Assembly (NCBI RefSeq): GCF_036785885.1
Contig: NC_092326.1
Location: 2,728,001 to 2,792,000, forward strand
Length of the DNA stretch: 64,000 bases
Direction: 5' to 3'
From: Coffea arabica
Lineage: Eukaryota; Streptophyta; Magnoliopsida; Gentianales; Rubiaceae
Numbering within the stretch: the stretch's first letter is position 1; each line of letters begins with the position of its first letter. This document shows, piece after piece, positions 44,467 to 56,234 of this stretch. Both the position numbers and the translations under genes were made by a program. The notes beneath the pieces are model-generated. The model was not told the DNA's origin and ran no database searches. It worked only from the letters and a program-made list of their open reading frames with translations.

Positions 44467-44712
44467 TGTTAGGATCTAGACGCGGAATAAACAATTATTG
44501 AGATGTCAAGTGCATAACAATTTAATGAGAAACAAGCCATAAGTATGAAAGATAAATGACATATAATATTTAACGCGGTTTGGCTCCATCATTGAACTTA
44601 CGTCCACGGATAGAAACTCGTTCTTTATTATGAGAGGAAAATCCTATACAAGAATACAACTTGAACCCAAATCCAACCCTTGTATACCATCTCTCATTGT
44701 TCAAGAACCCTC

Positions 44713-47700
44713 TGTAGACACCAAATTTTGGTACGATTTATTTATTTTTGTTCATGCTAGTTATTCTTTTTATTTTCTTTAGTCGTTTACTTGTTTTATT
44801 TTTTTAATTATTTTTAGTCTTTTTAATGTAGAATTTCAAAAAAAAAAGAAAATATGTTTTAGTTGTTTTAAAATTCAATTTTTGTCTTGGAAAAAGAAAA
44901 AAAAAGGAAAGGGAAGAAAATTGTTCACAAAATATGTTTATTTTTTTTAAAATTCAATCTTTTGACTTTATTTATTTTTTGGTTAGGTTATTTCGAAAAC
45001 AAAAGAAAAGGAAAAAATGAAAATGAAAAATGGAAATTTGCATTTTTTGTTGTTTTTAGTTTATTTTTATCTAATGTTAATTAAGTTGTTTTCATCATTA
45101 ATTATTATTGTTTTATTATTATCATTTTTGTTGTTTAATTAATTAATTAATTAATTTTAAAAAAAAAAAGAAAAAAAAAAGAAAAATCAAAAATCACAAT
45201 TCCATTTCTGCCGGACTGCATTCCCTTTTATCCTCTCAAACACTCTACCTCCCGGATCCGCCACTCATTTTCCATTCCACTACCTCAGCTCACAACAAGA
45301 TTTCCCTGCCTTGGTATCATCGACAAGGGGAACCAGAGAGAGAGCCATGCGAGTGGTGAGCTGCAACTTCCCTGTTCTGTCCGAGAGTGCGTGAGAGAGG
45401 AGATAACCGTGCAAGCTTCATCATTTACTTCATCACTCGAAAGCTGCGGTGTCATTCTTCACCTTCAACCATCCGTGATCAATATAACCACAATCACCAC
45501 AGCTGCAACTACTGAACTCAGACCAACCAACCCTGCGTGCGTGAGCAAAGCCGAGAGGAGGAAAATTTTGCAGCTGCTTGTCGTGTGAGCTAAGTCTTAA
45601 GCTGAGGTAAATTTCTGGACTTAAACTAGTTGTTTATGGGTTGATGAAGCTGTTTATAAGCATGCATGTGGGGTTGTACGGTTGGATGATGAACTAAGTT
45701 ACAAGAAAATCTGATTTTTGAAGGAATTGGAACTGTCCGATTGCTTGAGCTGGAAATTTCAGCTTTAACTTACTAAGTTGTGATGATCTGAGCTTAATTG
45801 TATGTTTAGCTAATTAGCAGCTGGATGATTGAGCTTTGCATGAAGTTAATCAACATGTTTAAGCAAGAAAATTGAAGGAATATAAAATCTGTTTACATGT
45901 ATGACAACCGAGAGAGAAATTGGATGAATTCATAGTAAGATGGTGATTTTTGATGGCATTCGAACTTAGTTATGGACCCAATTTGATAAATAGCCTTTTA
46001 TTTGGTGTTGCATGTGAACCTTATGGCCAAGATTTCGATTGCATGGCTGGAAATTTCTACTAGAAGTTGCTGGACTGCTTAATCAATTTTCCAGTTTGCC
46101 GATGGAGTTGTTTTGGGAGTTGTATGGATATTTTAGTATGAATTTACTGGAAAGTGCTTGATCCTCACTTGGTTGTGTGTTTAGCTAATTAAATACTGGA
46201 TGATTAAGCCCTGCATGAGATTAATTGGCTGTGTGTAAACCAGAAATTTGAGTGAAACAAAAATCTGCTGCACGCATGTCATCTGCGAATAGTTGAATTA
46301 ATTCTGGAATTTTGGGATCAATGTTGCTGGTGTCTGACCCCGTTTTGGACTAGAATTGATAATAACTTCATTTAGTAGCTATGCATGTTACCTTTGAGCA
46401 CATAACTCAGTGATTTGGCCGAGGAAAACCCGGATAAATGATTGACTAAAGCTGCTAGAATTTTTCCAGTGTAGCCGAGTGAAGAAGAAAAGAATTTTCC
46501 AGTTTGCTTTTGCGAATTCTGGGTTCTCATTCATGTTTGGATGTCGGATTCCTGCGTTTTGATTGCTAGAATAGAGTTTGATGCTTGCTTAGAGCTTGGT
46601 TCCCTCTGTTTGACATGAAACCCAGAAATTTGCCGCTTAAGAAACCAGCGAAAGAAAAGGAGGTTTATGCTAAGAATGTATGAAATGCCGAACCTTTTGC
46701 CTAGACTTCTCCAGCCTTTGCATGATTTTTCTTCTATGTTTTTGGTTGGTTTGAATGATAAAATGGTTGTTATGAGGCTTGGATTGGTTTTGAGTGTTTG
46801 TGTCTAAACATACTTGAGCTGGAATTGAATCTTGCTAGCCAAAAGTTTCTTGGAGCTGCAAAAGTTGTCGAATGAAAAGTGCAGCAGAAAACAAGAAAAT
46901 TCTGAATTTTCTTTGTATGTAGCATTGCCAGAACTTGCAGGATTGCATTTTAGTTATGGGCCTTGTTGCTTAGTTTCATGACATTATTTTGATCAAAAAT
47001 TGTGTTTTCAGAGCAAGCTGCGTTTGAAATTTGTTTTGGCTGCTGAAATCTTAAGGGCAAAGTGTCGAAAAAATTTGTTTTTCTTTGTGGATAGCATGAA
47101 GTTGCATTAGCTTTCATGTCTTTGATTCATGTAACAGGCCACAAGAACCTGGGTTTTATTCATCCAATTTGCTAGTTAAATCTTGTGCAAAATGATTGAC
47201 GAAGTTGCATGTTTTGATCTAAAGCATCAAGGAAAGTGGCGGCAAAGCTGCAACTGGAAAATTGCAGCACTTTACTCCTTTCTTTGGTTGATATTTCTTG
47301 TATCTCTGGTAGCCACCGATCCAGATTTTCTGTTTTAGCCTTGTAATGAAACTGTCACTCGAATTGGTTGATGATTAGGAGTGATGTTTTGTGGTTGTTG
47401 ATGTTTGTTTGGTGATACATTTGGTTAATAATGAAATACAGCATGTCATATAGGAAAGGAAACCAGAATTGCAGAAGGCCTTCTACGTGATTGCATGGTT
47501 TTTGCATGAAAATAACTTCAAAAATTGCACTTTGATCCCCTAAGTTCCCCTTTGTTGCACTGTGACCCAATTATGCTTTAATTTCTTGCAATTGAGTCCT
47601 AAAGTATTTGCAATCTGAACCATGACTTGACCTTTTCATCATTCTTGAACCTTTAAAGTTCTTAAATGTTCTAATTGGGCTCACATGATTGATTAATGTT

Positions 47701-49784
47701 TGCAATTGGATCCCTTTTACATGATAATTCGCTTCGGTATGTTTTTACGTGAATTGTGGACAAATTTCAATGGATAATTCCCAATGTCATGAAAGCTTAA
47801 TAATCTTGGAAGAATTCATAGTCTTGGTTTCATTTGATTCAGTTTTTCTTAGATAATTTTGTTATTTAATCATAATAAATAATTTCTGTGATAGTTTTTC
47901 TCTTTTTGTGATTTTTGCATTTGATTGTGATGGATTCCACCGTAAGCATTTCAATTTAGCACTCCACTTTAGATTCTTGAGACCTTTTATTTGAGACCGA
48001 GTTTTGCTTGCACGTGCATGATCTATTCCATATTTAATTTTCGTTTCATGCTTAATTTCCACTTTTGTGTTTAATGGTTGTTTCATGTGATTATTCGATA
48101 ATTAAAGTGGTACCTTGACCTTTTTATTATTTTGGAGGGTAATTTAATAATTTCACTTCATTAGAGCATCGATTCAAGGGAGGTACATTCTATCCCTTAT
48201 TTGCACTTCATTTGACCCTACGTGCTCCTACGTGTTATGTGAATATGCATGTCTATTTCGCTTTCCTTGCCTTTCCTTAATTCCTTGCATTTATTTCATT
48301 TATTTTTACTTTTATTTAAGTTGTTCTTTATGGGGTATGTGTACACCTCTTAGCTTGTAATAGATAGGGCTTGGAGAAGCATTTGATGAAGACCTATTGA
48401 AGACGTGTGCCTAGCTAGCAAATGTAATAGATTTATTAGTTTGGTTGCTTACCTTTGTTGCTACATGTTAATTTGCTTTATTAGGCCCTTGCATCTAGTC
48501 GAGCATGCTAAATGTTATGTGCTATGTGTTTACGAGTGTTTGGCATGTCTACTCGCTTTCCATGGCCATGAATGAATGTGATGAATGAATATACGTTTCC
48601 GCTAGTCCAACGCTAGTCGGAATTCATAGAATGGGCTAGTCCAACGCTAGACCCTTAGGGATTTCCCCTCGTTAGTACATGTTTGCATGTTCATTACATG
48701 TCATGCATTTTTTTTAGTTTTATCATTTTGCATGCCCCTCGAACCCCTTTTCCCTCCATTTTAGGATTTTTGCATTTCATGCTAGTTATAGGGTTCATTT
48801 GCTTGAGGGTCCCCTTAAATATGGGATATAGACGAGTGTGGCTTTTTCTAAGCCTTAGCACGCTTGTATTCCCTCTATAAAAGGGCAAATTGAGTCACGA
48901 TTTAGGTCTCCCCGTACCCAATATGCATGAATTCCCTAGGCTCATGCATTTTCAAATCCACTCTACTATTTTATGCTCTTATCACACTTTCATTTTTCCT
49001 CCCATTTTGCACACGTGCACCTTTATGTTTCTTCACTTGCACACGAACACTTTTATCATCACTTGCACACATGCACTTCATATTATCATTTTACATACCG
49101 TACCTTGCCCACTCACGTGCACATTTTCATTTACATATTTATTATTTTTTATTACTTTTTCAAACTCATGTCCTCACATTGCATACATGCATTTCATTCA
49201 TTTGCATCCCACTCACATTATTCGTGACCTCTCCAAAGGGTCATTATTGGGCTTCACAATTAATGTGATTGGCACCATTCAACCTTTGAAGAGAAATTTC
49301 CCCCAATACCCCTAGGTCTAGGGTTTGCATTCATATAGTACATCCAAATGTAATAAATTCTTTGGTTAAAACAAGAAAATATTTGATTAAATCACGCAAC
49401 TAGCCTTGGCTAGGTCGAAGGGGTGCCTTGGATTTTTATCCTTGCCTTCCCCTTCGTCAAATGTGACTCCCGAACCTTTTTCGTTGGTTTACGTGGACTA
49501 GGAGTCGTTTAAAAGGGGTTTCTTACTACTTTTTCCTATTTTTCTTTAAAAATTCATTTTTAGGTGACTTGGTACACCTTAACTCATTACCAAGTGGCGA
49601 CTCCGATTTTTTTATTTCAAAAACCCTTTTTAAACTATAATTTTGGGTCAAATCGTCGCATTCTCAAACCCCCATTTAGACCCATTTTTCTTTTAAATAA
49701 CAATTCATTTTCCAATCACAAATTGAATCAAAAAATACATTTTTTAAACCATTTATTTATTTTATCAAAAAATGGGGCGCGACA
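44713..49784. mobile_element. 5,072-bp solo LTR, Ogre/Tat-like
   Basis: Starts TGTAGACACCAAATTTTGG and ends AATGGGGCGCGACA, with a perfect 5-bp TSD CCCTC (44708-44712, 49785-49789). Interrupts the 5' LTR of the small Copia element; the Copia LTR resumes exactly after the TSD. No internal domain, primer site or polypurine tract flanks it, so it is a single LTR. Length and TGTAGACACC start are typical of Ogre-lineage Ty3 elements. ORFs inside (for example 48890-49315) are chance frames. Confidence 0.85.
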
Positions 49785-50108
49785 CCCTCTCTCACCACAC
49801 CATATATAAGGCTACATGTTGCCCTTTTGTATGCCCCTTGTGTCTCCTTGTGTGTCTCCTGTGTAGTATGTCAATCCACCTATTTATAGATAACATTATT
49901 TGGCCAAAACCCAAATAACAATAGGAAATCAATTCTAATTCCTAAACTTACATATAATAGGAAATAACTTCCAATCCTAAACTAAATAGAATATTCCTTG
50001 GTTACTACTTCAAGTAACTAAAACCAATTAGTAAACTAGTTACTTCCACATAAAACAAAAATTCTACCTAAAAGAAATTAAGCCAATTTTCTAACACATT
50101 TATTTTAG

Positions 50109-50330
50109 ATAGGAAAGTCTATCCAATACTTGTCCACCTTTCTTGGCGGGCTTTTAATTGCCTTTGCTAGAGGATGGCTTCTTTCTCTGTCCTTGGTTTC
50201 AATGATTCCTTCTCTTCTCATTGTTGGAGGGGTTACAGTGATTATTCTTACCAAAATGTCCATTAACACTCAAGTTGCTTATTCTGAAGCCAGAGGTGTG
50301 GTGGAAGAGACTATTGGAGCAATTAAAACC
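50109..50330 (+). pseudogene. ABCB exon 4 (TM helices 3-4)
   Basis: Acceptor TATTTTAG, 74 codons reading IGKSIQYLSTFLGGLLIAFA to VAYSEARGVVEETIGAIKT. The next bases are TTATGT where GTATGT would be expected, so the donor is lost by a single G-to-T change. Confidence 0.88.
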
Positions 50331-50437
50331 TTATGTTACTTGATATTCTTCCATTTTAGTTCTTTGAAATGATCTTGAATTAGGTTGTTATCCTAGAGAA
50401 GAAGATTGACATTATTATTTTCAAATTCTTGCACAAG

Positions 50438-50699
50438 GTTTCATCCTTAACAGCAGAAAATGAAGCCATCACTAAGTATGCCAAGAAACTAGAAAAAGTC
50501 AACGTGTTTTCTGCCAGACAAGGATTGGTCTCAAGGCTAGGATTAGGAACAGTGTCTTTTATTCTTTTTGGTGGTTATGGACTAACCATTTGGTATGGAT
50601 CTAAATTAATCCTGGCGAAAGGTTACACAGGTGGATAGGTTATCAGCCTTATAGTTGCACTGGTATATGGTGGAATGGAATTTGAGCATTATTCTTATG
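50438..50699 (+). pseudogene. ABCB exon 5 (TM helices 4-5)
   Basis: Acceptor CACAAG, then VSSLTAENEAITKYAKKLEK, FSARQGLVSRLGLGT, YGLTIWYGSKLILAKGYTGG, then TAG and further readable sequence VISLIVALVYGGM. The 3' border (GTAAAA at 50700) is uncertain because phase with exon 6 does not fit. Confidence 0.8.
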
Positions 50700-50906
50700 G
50701 TAAAATTTCATTAGTTTTACATGCAAATTCCAATCAATTTTTTAGGTAGGATTTTTTTGTCACAAATTACTCCTATCTAATCAGTGAAAATAAACATTCT
50801 ACCTGCAAGAGAGAGGTTTGCAATTTATCTAACAGTCTAACAGTATCTACTGTTTCCATTGGACATTATAACCTCCCTAACAAGTTTTTCTGACTTCTTG
50901 CACTAG

Positions 50907-51432
50907 GGCATTGTTACAATCTTCGTCGTGTTTAAACGCATTATCATCAGGAAAAGCTGCTGAAAGTAACATGTTCAAGACAATCAAAAGAAAGCCAAAA
51001 ATCAATGCTATTGATTCGACTGGGATTGTACTGGAAAACATCAAGGGTGAAATTCATCTAAAAGATGTCTACTTCAGATATCCTGCAAGGCAAGCTGTGG
51101 AAGTATTCTCTGGTCTATGTTTACACATCTCAAGTGGTAAGCATGTAGCCTTAGTTGGGAAAAACGGATGTGGGAAGTCAACAGTGATTAGTTTACTAGA
51201 AAGGTTTTACGATCCAGAAGCTGGTGAAGTACTAATAGACGGTGTCAGTGTTAAGAGATTACAGCTCAAGTGGCTAAGGGAAAAGATAGGCTTAGTCAGT
51301 CAGGAACTAGTATTATTTGCCACAACAATAACAGAGAACATAGCATATGCAAAGGAAAATGCCATAGAAGATGAAATCAACAAAGCCCTTTAGCCTTCTT
51401 CTGCTGCAGCCTTCATCAAAGACTTACCACTG
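50907..51432 (+). pseudogene. ABCB exon 6 (start of NBD1, Walker A)
   Basis: Reads [79 protein letters not shown]. Walker A and the Q-loop Gln are present. A TAG follows INKAL near 51391, before PSSAAAFIKDLPL. The donor GTGAAC follows. Confidence 0.88.
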
Positions 51433-51629
51433 GTGAACACTTTTGTTTCTTTATTCCTCCCTTAATTTTTTGTAAATACATGATGAGTGAACAAGCTTCT
51501 GTTGGTGTAAAGATTACAAAATAATACAAAAAAGATTTGACTAGATCCTTCTTAATGCTGATATAAGTTACTGGATATTTGATTTTATATCACTGGACAT
51601 GGAAATATATCAAGTAAGATTTTTATCAG

Positions 51630-51903
51630 GGTCTAGACACCATGGTAGGCAACCTTGGAGCTCAACTCTCTGGTGGACAAAAGCAGAGAATTGCTATTGC
51701 TAGGATAATTCTAAAGGACCCTACAATTTTCCTTCTCGATGAAATAACGAGTGCATTGGACACAAAAACTGAAAAAGCAATCTATGATGAAATCTTCAAG
51801 ATTGCATCAAGACAAACAGCAATAATCGTTACTCACAGTTTATCAAGTGTTGAAAACGTTGACAGTATTGCAGTTATGCATCAGGGAAAAATTGTGGAGC
51901 AAG
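51630..51903 (+). pseudogene. ABCB exon 7 (NBD1 signature, Walker B)
   Basis: Acceptor TTATCAG. It reads GLDTMVGNLGAQLSGGQKQR, ILKDPTIFLLDEITSALDTK, IIVTHSLSSVENVDSIAVMH, QGKIVEQ. LSGGQ signature, Walker B Asp-Glu, D-loop and H-loop His are all kept. Ile replaces the usual Ala in LLDEATSALD. Open throughout. Confidence 0.9.
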
Positions 51904-51976
51904 GTAACTATGTCATTGTGACATGTCAAAATATTTATCCGATAACATTACTAACTCTTTCATGTCTTCTATTTAG

Positions 51977-52161
51977 GAACTCATGCTGAATTAATCAGAA
52001 ATCAAGATGGGCACTATTCCAAACTAGTTAGCTCACAAGGGAAAAATCAAGTTGAGAATTCCAAATGGATGAATGGAGAAACAAGAAAGTACATCACTAA
52101 GACAATGAAAAATTTTGAGGGTCTGTTGTCATCCACTGAGAGTATTACGAGAGAAAGTTTA
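51977..52161 (+). pseudogene. ABCB exon 8, cut off by a retroelement
   Basis: Reads THAELIRNQDGHYSKLVSSQ and the variable linker up to SITRESL, then the Ty3 LTR begins. No further ABCB sequence occurs in the window. Confidence 0.8.
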
Positions 52162-53612
52162 TCAAGTAATAGGGTGTTAATTGTTAGTAATTTTATTGTT
52201 AATTTTCCTTTTTGTCCTTACCAAATATTGTTATAATTGTTAACATATGCTTATATTTGGTATTTGGACCTATCTACAGGAAATGGAACTGAAAAGTACT
52301 AAAAAGGGGGACCTTTTTGAGACAATTGCTCTACATGTGGGAGGCTACTAAAAGCTCCACAAACCTAGCCCACATGGAGAGAAGAAACGGATTTCCTATG
52401 CTTTTACTGATAAAGAGTTGCATTGTACTAGGAAGTTGATTAGCAATAGGAAACATGATAGAGGGAACTTGAGTAGGCTGGACCCTTTATTTTTATTTGG
52501 TTTTGCTCCTTATCCGGGGGACCACGTAGAGAGGCGTTGGTCATTGTTTAGAGATAGGATAGTTTTTCTTCCATTTTCCTTGAATGCGCGACTTTTGGTT
52601 CGACAAAAGTCCCAACTGGAGAAGCATCTCTTACTTCTTGATTATTTAGTGAAAAACGTGATGCCTTGCGAATCAATTAATTAGCGTGGAGATTTACTTA
52701 TGCGGCGTGACTAAGCTTTTCATCTAGTCAAGGAACAACGTGACGATGCATTCCCGAATATCTGTGAGATCGAACTAGTTTTTATGCATTCCTTAATTTG
52801 TTAATATTTGCGCGTTTTCTATTTGAACTTCCATGGGATTATTTTGTTAATTGAATGTCAAGTCCTTGATATTCAAGGTGACTTATTAATCTCCTGCCAA
52901 ATTCGTAATTGTTTAATCAATTAATATCAGTGGCAACTAGCGTTTTTACACACTAGGGGAACGTGCAATCTGATTTAAATAACTCTCGTAGCGTGTTATT
53001 GATTGAAGTTAGGTTTTTCTAATTCTTAAGGCAATTGAAAAATTAATTCCTACAGTCGTACCTAGGAGTATTTTCTGATTAGGGATAATTAATGGTCGTA
53101 CCTTGGTTACCAATAAACTAAGGAAAAATTAGTCGTTAGAGCTCGTCGGCGACTATAATTAACCTATTAATAAATTAAGTGAACCTCCCCTGCATCAATG
53201 ATCGGATGAATGGACTGTGTCTGAGTAGTGGTATCCTTGGCTAGAATTTATTTATTCTTGATTTAATTCCTGTCTAAATTCGTGCTAGTTAATTATTTAT
53301 TTTTAGTTGAATTGCGTAATTATTTTTATCTTCACTCCGATAAAGCCCCCCATTATTAATTAGAACTTCAAAGAGACAAATATCCCCAGTCCCTGAGGAG
53401 ATGACCCTGCTTGCCACTGTCTACTTGTTAGTAAAGTCTGTCAACTAATTAATTCTGGTATATCAGATTAAACAAAATTTTCGAGAACAGGGTGAATCAA
53501 GTAACGTATTGCACACCTAGAGTCCCTGCTCCAGTACCTAGAATTGATTATTGACAGTTTTTAGTAGTAGTTAGGTATTTTTATTTTTATTGCATAGGTT
53601 CGGCACCTGTCA
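52162..53612 (+). repeat. 5' LTR of the gag-protease element
   Basis: Starts TCAAGTAATAGGGTG (the right copy has TGAATTAATAGGGTG) and ends CACCTGTCA five bases before the primer site. Its first 185 bp match 58564-58748. Confidence 0.75.
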
Positions 53613-53702
53613 ATTTTTGGCGCTGTTGCTGGGGATTGGCGTTAATTATTTGTATCCTTTTAAGTTCATTTTTGTTTTAATTTTCTGGTACTTTTCTAGT
53701 TT

Positions 53703-56170
53703 ATGCCTCGTTCTTTTCGCACAAGCGAATTAATTTTCGACCCTGAAGTACAGAAGACCACATGTAGAATGAGGAAAAAGATTAGATAGCTCAGGGAGGA
53801 GTAGTCCAGTATTGCGCCTCAGGGACTTGATCCAGAGGTTGAATCAAAAAATTTGCGTGGTGATTATTCGAGTGATTCAGACCAAGAGGAAGTCACCATG
53901 GCGAATGCCTAAACACTAAGGGAGTTGGCTGCCCCAGATTTAAATCAGCAACCCTTATGCATTACTTTTCCGTATTTAAATAATAACACATCTTTTGAGT
54001 TAAAATTTGACCTAATTCATATTTTACCATATTTTCATAGCTTACCAGGTGAGGAGCCATACAAGCACTTGCAAAAGTTTGATATCGTTTGCAACAGTAT
54101 GAAACCCCCGGAAATTACAGAAGAGCAGATAAAAATGAGGGTCTTCCCCTTCTCTTTGAAGGACCCGCGAAAGACTGGTTGTACTACTTACCACCAGGTA
54201 GTATCACCATGTGGGACCAACTGAAGAAAAATTTTTTGAACAAGTACTTTCCGGCGTCTCAAGCTGCAAGTCTAAGGAAGGAGATATGCGGTATCAAACA
54301 ACACCCAGGCGGGTCCCTCTATGAGTACTGGGAGAGGTTTAAAAAGCTGTGCATCAAATGCCCTCAGCATCAGATAAGTTAGCAACTGCTCATCCAATAT
54401 TTCTATGAGGGGCTACTTTTCAGAGACAGAAATATAATTGATGCTGCAAGTGGAGGGGCATTGATGAACAAGACTCCTCGAGAATCATGGGAGTTGATTG
54501 AAGAGATGACTGAGAATTCATAGCAGTTTGGTTCAAGAGAGGACATCCCGAAACGTAAGGTGAATGAGGTAGAAATATCCTCTATCCAACAGCAACTCTC
54601 TGAATTGACGTCTTTCATGCGACAACTAACTGTGGGAAGTGCCTCACAAGCCAAAGTATGTGGAGTATGCACTGCTTTGTGTCACTCTATGGAGATGTGT
54701 CCGCTAGTTCAAGAAGAAAGTGCGGAGCAAGTGAACATGGCTGGTCACGTGCTCGCGCCAAGACAGTCATACGACCTATACTCGAATACGTACAATCCGA
54801 GTTGGAGAGATCATTCTAACTTCAGTTATGGAGGAAATAGGCAGTCGAATTTTGCGCCAAATAGACAGCAAGGGTACCAACAACAGTATCAATCTCGCCC
54901 GCCACCATCCCCTTCAAACTCAAGCCCGTCTATGGAAGAGATGATGAAACAATTAATTGCTAATCAACAAAAGACAGATTCTGACCTACAAATTATGAGG
55001 AATCAACTAGGACAGGTGCAAGCGATGCAGAGTCAGATGGTAATAGCAATCAACCGTATGGAATCCCAAGTTTATGAAAAATTGCCGTCTCAACCTGAAT
55101 TGAATATGAAGAATGTAAGTGCAATGACCTTAAGGAGCGGGAAGGAAATTCAGGGACTTGAACTCGTGATTCCGAAGGATAAAAATGAGGAACGAATTGA
55201 GACAGAGCTTGAAGTGGAGGGCAGAAGCAACAATGATTCAAAGGTACTTTCGGACCCATTCATTACAATTAAGACTAACCCATCGCCTTTTCCTAGTAGG
55301 TTGGAGAAACCGAAGAAGCAAGATAAGGAAGAGAAAATTCTAGAGGTGTTTTGAAAGGTAACAATCAATATTCCTTTGTTGGACGTGATCAAACAAGTGT
55401 CAAAATACGCTAAATGCTTGAAAAACTTGTGCGTCAACAAGAAGAAGTTGAGGGGGGATGAGCATATTGTGGTAGGTGAGAATGTTTCAGCGATTTTACA
55501 AAGGAAACTGCCACCTAAATGTGGAGATCCAGGTATATTTACTTTCTCTTGTAAGATTGGACATTCTAAGATTAAAAATGCCATGCTAGATTTAGGGGAT
55601 TCAATTAATGTGATGCCTAAATCAATCTATGATTCCCTAAATTTAGGACCTTTAAAAGAAATAGGGATAATAATTTAATTGGCTGATCATACATTTGCTT
55701 ATCCGGATGGAGTAGTTGAGGGCGTTTTAGTGCAAGTAGATGGATTAATTTTTTCTGTTGATTTTTATGTGCTTTACATGGATGATGAAAGCGCCCCAAA
55801 TCCATCACCTATTATATTAAGAAGGCCATTCTTGAGTACTGCCCAAACTAAGATTGATGTTAGTAAGGGTACTCTCACAATGGAATTTGAGGGAGAAATA
55901 GTCCACTTTAATATTTTTAATACAATGAAACATCCTACTAACTCTCACTCTGTGTTCGCTATTCATGTTACTAATCCCTCTGTGCAAGAATTTTCTGAGT
56001 TTGGTTGTAGGAGTAAATTCAATATTTTTGCGAACAAGTATCAGGGGATGAAAGTAATTTATGAGGTGAAAAGGAGTAGGAAATTAAGAAAGAAGGCTGC
56101 ACTCAATGACTATTTGGATTCTGGAGAAAGACCACAAATTACAAGGAAAATTGAATTACATCCAGATTGA
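53703..56170 (+). pseudogene. Retroelement gag-protease polyprotein, broken
   Basis: ATG 53703; gag reads APDLNQQPLCITFP, YFHSLPGEEPYKHLQKFD, then after a frameshift near 54163 EGPAKDWLYYLPPGSITMW, LKKNFLNKYFPASQAASLRK, SLYEYWERFKKLC (retrotransposon gag core). A Gln-rich region follows, with VSAMTLRSGKEI, then the protease MLDLGDSINVMPKSIYDSLN with the active-site Asp-Leu-Gly. The reading ends with RKLRKKAALNDYLDSGERPQ and a stop at 56168-56170, with no pol after it. In-frame stops at 53787, 53802, 53910, about 54380, 54521, 55352 and 55676 mostly look like CAG/CAA or CGA changed to stop. No CCHC knuckle is evident (VCGVCTALCHSMEMCP may be its remnant). Confidence 0.85.
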
Positions 56171-56216
56171 AGAGTGGTGTTCAACGTCTAGTCAAAGACG
56201 TTAAAGAGAGGTGCTT

Positions 56217-56234
56217 TTTAGGAGACAACCCAAA
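56217..56234 (+). other. Conserved post-ORF hairpin motif, element 3
   Basis: TTTAGG-AGACAA-CCCAAA, with one A-C mismatch in the stem, 47 bases after the polyprotein stop and preceded by AGAGAGGTGCTT. Confidence 0.6.

Larger units (their letters stand above)
43138..50096 (-). mobile_element. Small non-autonomous Copia-type LTR element in ABCB intron 3
   Basis: TSD CATTT (43133-43137, 50097-50101). LTRs of about 555 bp: 43138-43692, and 44467-44712 plus 49790-50096, the latter split by a solo LTR. The internal region is only about 775 bp and non-coding. On the minus strand there is a tRNA-iMet-type primer site TGGTATCAGAAC (44464-44453) and a polypurine tract AAGGTGGAGATT next to the 43692 LTR. 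Without the solo LTR it is about 1.9 kb. Its right end is 8 bp from ABCB exon 4. Confidence 0.88.
37104..52161 (+). pseudogene. ABC transporter B family (MDR/P-glycoprotein type), 5' half only
   Basis: Exons covering the N-terminus, part of transmembrane domain 1 and all of nucleotide-binding domain 1 of a plant ABCB full transporter. The second half (TMD2, NBD2) is absent: a retroelement begins at 52162 and other sequence follows at 58749. Known relatives are plasma-membrane exporters of auxin, alkaloids and other small molecules. NBD1 keeps Walker [10 protein letters not shown], signature LSGGQ, Walker B IFLLDE and the switch His in VTHS. Damage seen: exon 2 present twice, donor after exon 4 changed from GT to TT, TAG in exon 5 (YTGG then stop), TAG in exon 6 (INKAL then stop), and loss of the 3' half. 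Not functional. Family call is sure. Confidence 0.88.

Noticed and set aside
48890..49315. 141-codon frame with two overlapping frames
   Set aside because: Lies within the solo LTR; three overlapping frames of His/Cys/Phe-rich sequence show it is a product of base composition.
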